A stretch of DNA of 64,000 bases from Capitulum mitella (lineage: Eukaryota; Arthropoda; Thecostraca; Pollicipedomorpha; Pollicipedidae): assembly GCA_030062745.1 (NCBI GenBank), contig CP099844.1, positions 23,250,596-23,314,595 on the forward strand, given 5' to 3'. Both the position numbers and the translations under genes were made by a program. Shown here piece after piece: positions 63,022 through 64,000 of this stretch (position 1 is the first letter of the stretch; every line of letters begins with the position of its first letter). The notes beneath the pieces were generated by a model. That model did no database searches, had not been told where the DNA came from, and saw only the letters and a list, made by a program, of their open reading frames with translations.

Positions 63022-64000
63022 GTGACTCACCGGACTGGTGTTATTATTATTTTTTTTTTTTAGAAAAATTCAAACCAATTTCCAACCAAGTCCCGAGAAA
63101 TGGAACTTGGTTGTCCAAGACTGTCCAAGATCTAAGCTCAAGAAAATTCTGACATTTTCCTATGGCGCAGTAGAAACACACGTTACTACGGGCGTTGTAA
63201 TGTTTCTCTTTTGATTTCTGGCCAGTCATACCATATTTTTGCGCATGTATCGTAACAGTGTGCTTATGAGCATTGTTTTAGAAATGGGCGTAAAAGCTAG
63301 TTAATCACTCATTAATTTCATGGAATTACATTTAATAGGTCAGCTGAAAAAAAATGTTTAGAATCATTCAGTTTAGTTTGTTGATTTGTTTTTGGCAAAT
63401 GGTGCCGTAATATCTTGCTTACGTCTGGATATAATAATGATGGTGCATTCCAGTTTCCACTTAGCATTCCAAATGATTGGACGTGGTTGTGTTGTCTTGG
63501 ACAGTCCTGCTTCACTTCAAATGTATGCATTGTGGATATGACTATTTAAAGATGTGGAATTGAATTGGGTATGCAGAGTGCGGAAACATGGCCAACCATG
63601 ATGTTCAGTGACTGCATCAAAACGATAGTTTTTTGCCATGCTAGTTACTGTGTTTATAATTGGAATATTAAGTAGTATTGGTTCCATCTCATTCTTTTGC
63701 AGTTGGCTTCCAATAAGCTGTCGAATTTTTTTCCGAGAAATAAATGCCATGAGCCAATCGAATCCAACCAAAAGTCCGGAAGCTGTCCATTCGAAAATCG
63801 GACAGCCTTGGAAAAGTCGAAATTCGGAATCAGCGCTAGACCGGACCCGCCCGCCGGCGCCTTGGAGCCCGATTGGTGCAGGACCAAGGACTGTGTCCTG
63901 GCCGGTCGCTTTTGGTTGCCAGCCGTGTGCGCATACAGTCGATGTGCTTTAGTGTCAATATTTGGGGTGTGGAACGGCGCTGGTTGCATTCTTCCAGCAT
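63022..64000 (+). other. STAG intron 16 (incomplete), nothing else recognised
   Basis: This follows the donor GAG|GTGACT. No exon homologous to the next STAG segment was found before the window ends. Confidence 0.55.

Overview
This is eukaryotic nuclear DNA, most likely from an arthropod and probably a crustacean. The evidence is spliced genes with GT-AG introns, interstitial (CCTAA)n/(TTAGG)n arrays of the arthropod telomere type, a protostome-type ionotropic receptor, a Tc1-type and a piggyBac-like transposon, and very GC-rich coding exons. There is no prokaryotic gene organisation and no CRISPR. All gene models below were built by hand from reading frames, splice signals and remembered family features; no alignment was run.

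Layout, left to right. (1) 747-3452, minus strand: a compact two-ORF unit. Three exons encode a 73-residue prefoldin-like protein resembling ASDURF, the PAQosome subunit that in vertebrates is encoded upstream of ASNSD1. Its TGA overlaps the ATG of an intronless 280-residue HAUS1 (augmin subunit 1) ORF in the tetranucleotide ATGA. This looks like a dicistronic mRNA and is the most unusual thing in the window. (2) 8250-13235, plus strand: WDFY2 (WD40 plus FYVE, endosomal), eight coding exons. (3) 16536-32698, minus strand: a LAMP-family lysosomal membrane glycoprotein, five coding exons spread over 16 kb by introns full of minisatellites. (4) 32699-38900: intergenic DNA with telomere-like arrays and a 1733-bp Tc1-type transposon carrying a broken transposase. 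(5) 38903 to beyond the right edge, plus strand: cohesin subunit STAG/SA, 16 coding exons seen, with a long Gln/His-rich N-terminal extension; the 3' end is missing.

Two genes lie inside STAG introns on the opposite strand: an FMN-dependent 2-hydroxyacid oxidase (HAO family, six exons, 40581-44965) in intron 1, and an intronless ionotropic-receptor-like channel (52326-54190) in intron 6. Two copies of a non-autonomous piggyBac-like element (TTAA flanks, CCCTATTCCCGG ends) lie in STAG introns 1 and 15.

WDFY2 and the HAO gene each need one single-base frame correction and the receptor needs two. All are in the same direction (one extra base), which fits insertion-type assembly errors better than four independent pseudogenisations. 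CpG content is mosaic: blocks such as 4.6-6.5, 30-32.3 and 37-38.7 kb are almost without CG, next to CG-rich stretches. The genes share no obvious pathway; the common theme is architecture (overlapping, nested and head-to-head or tail-to-tail genes).
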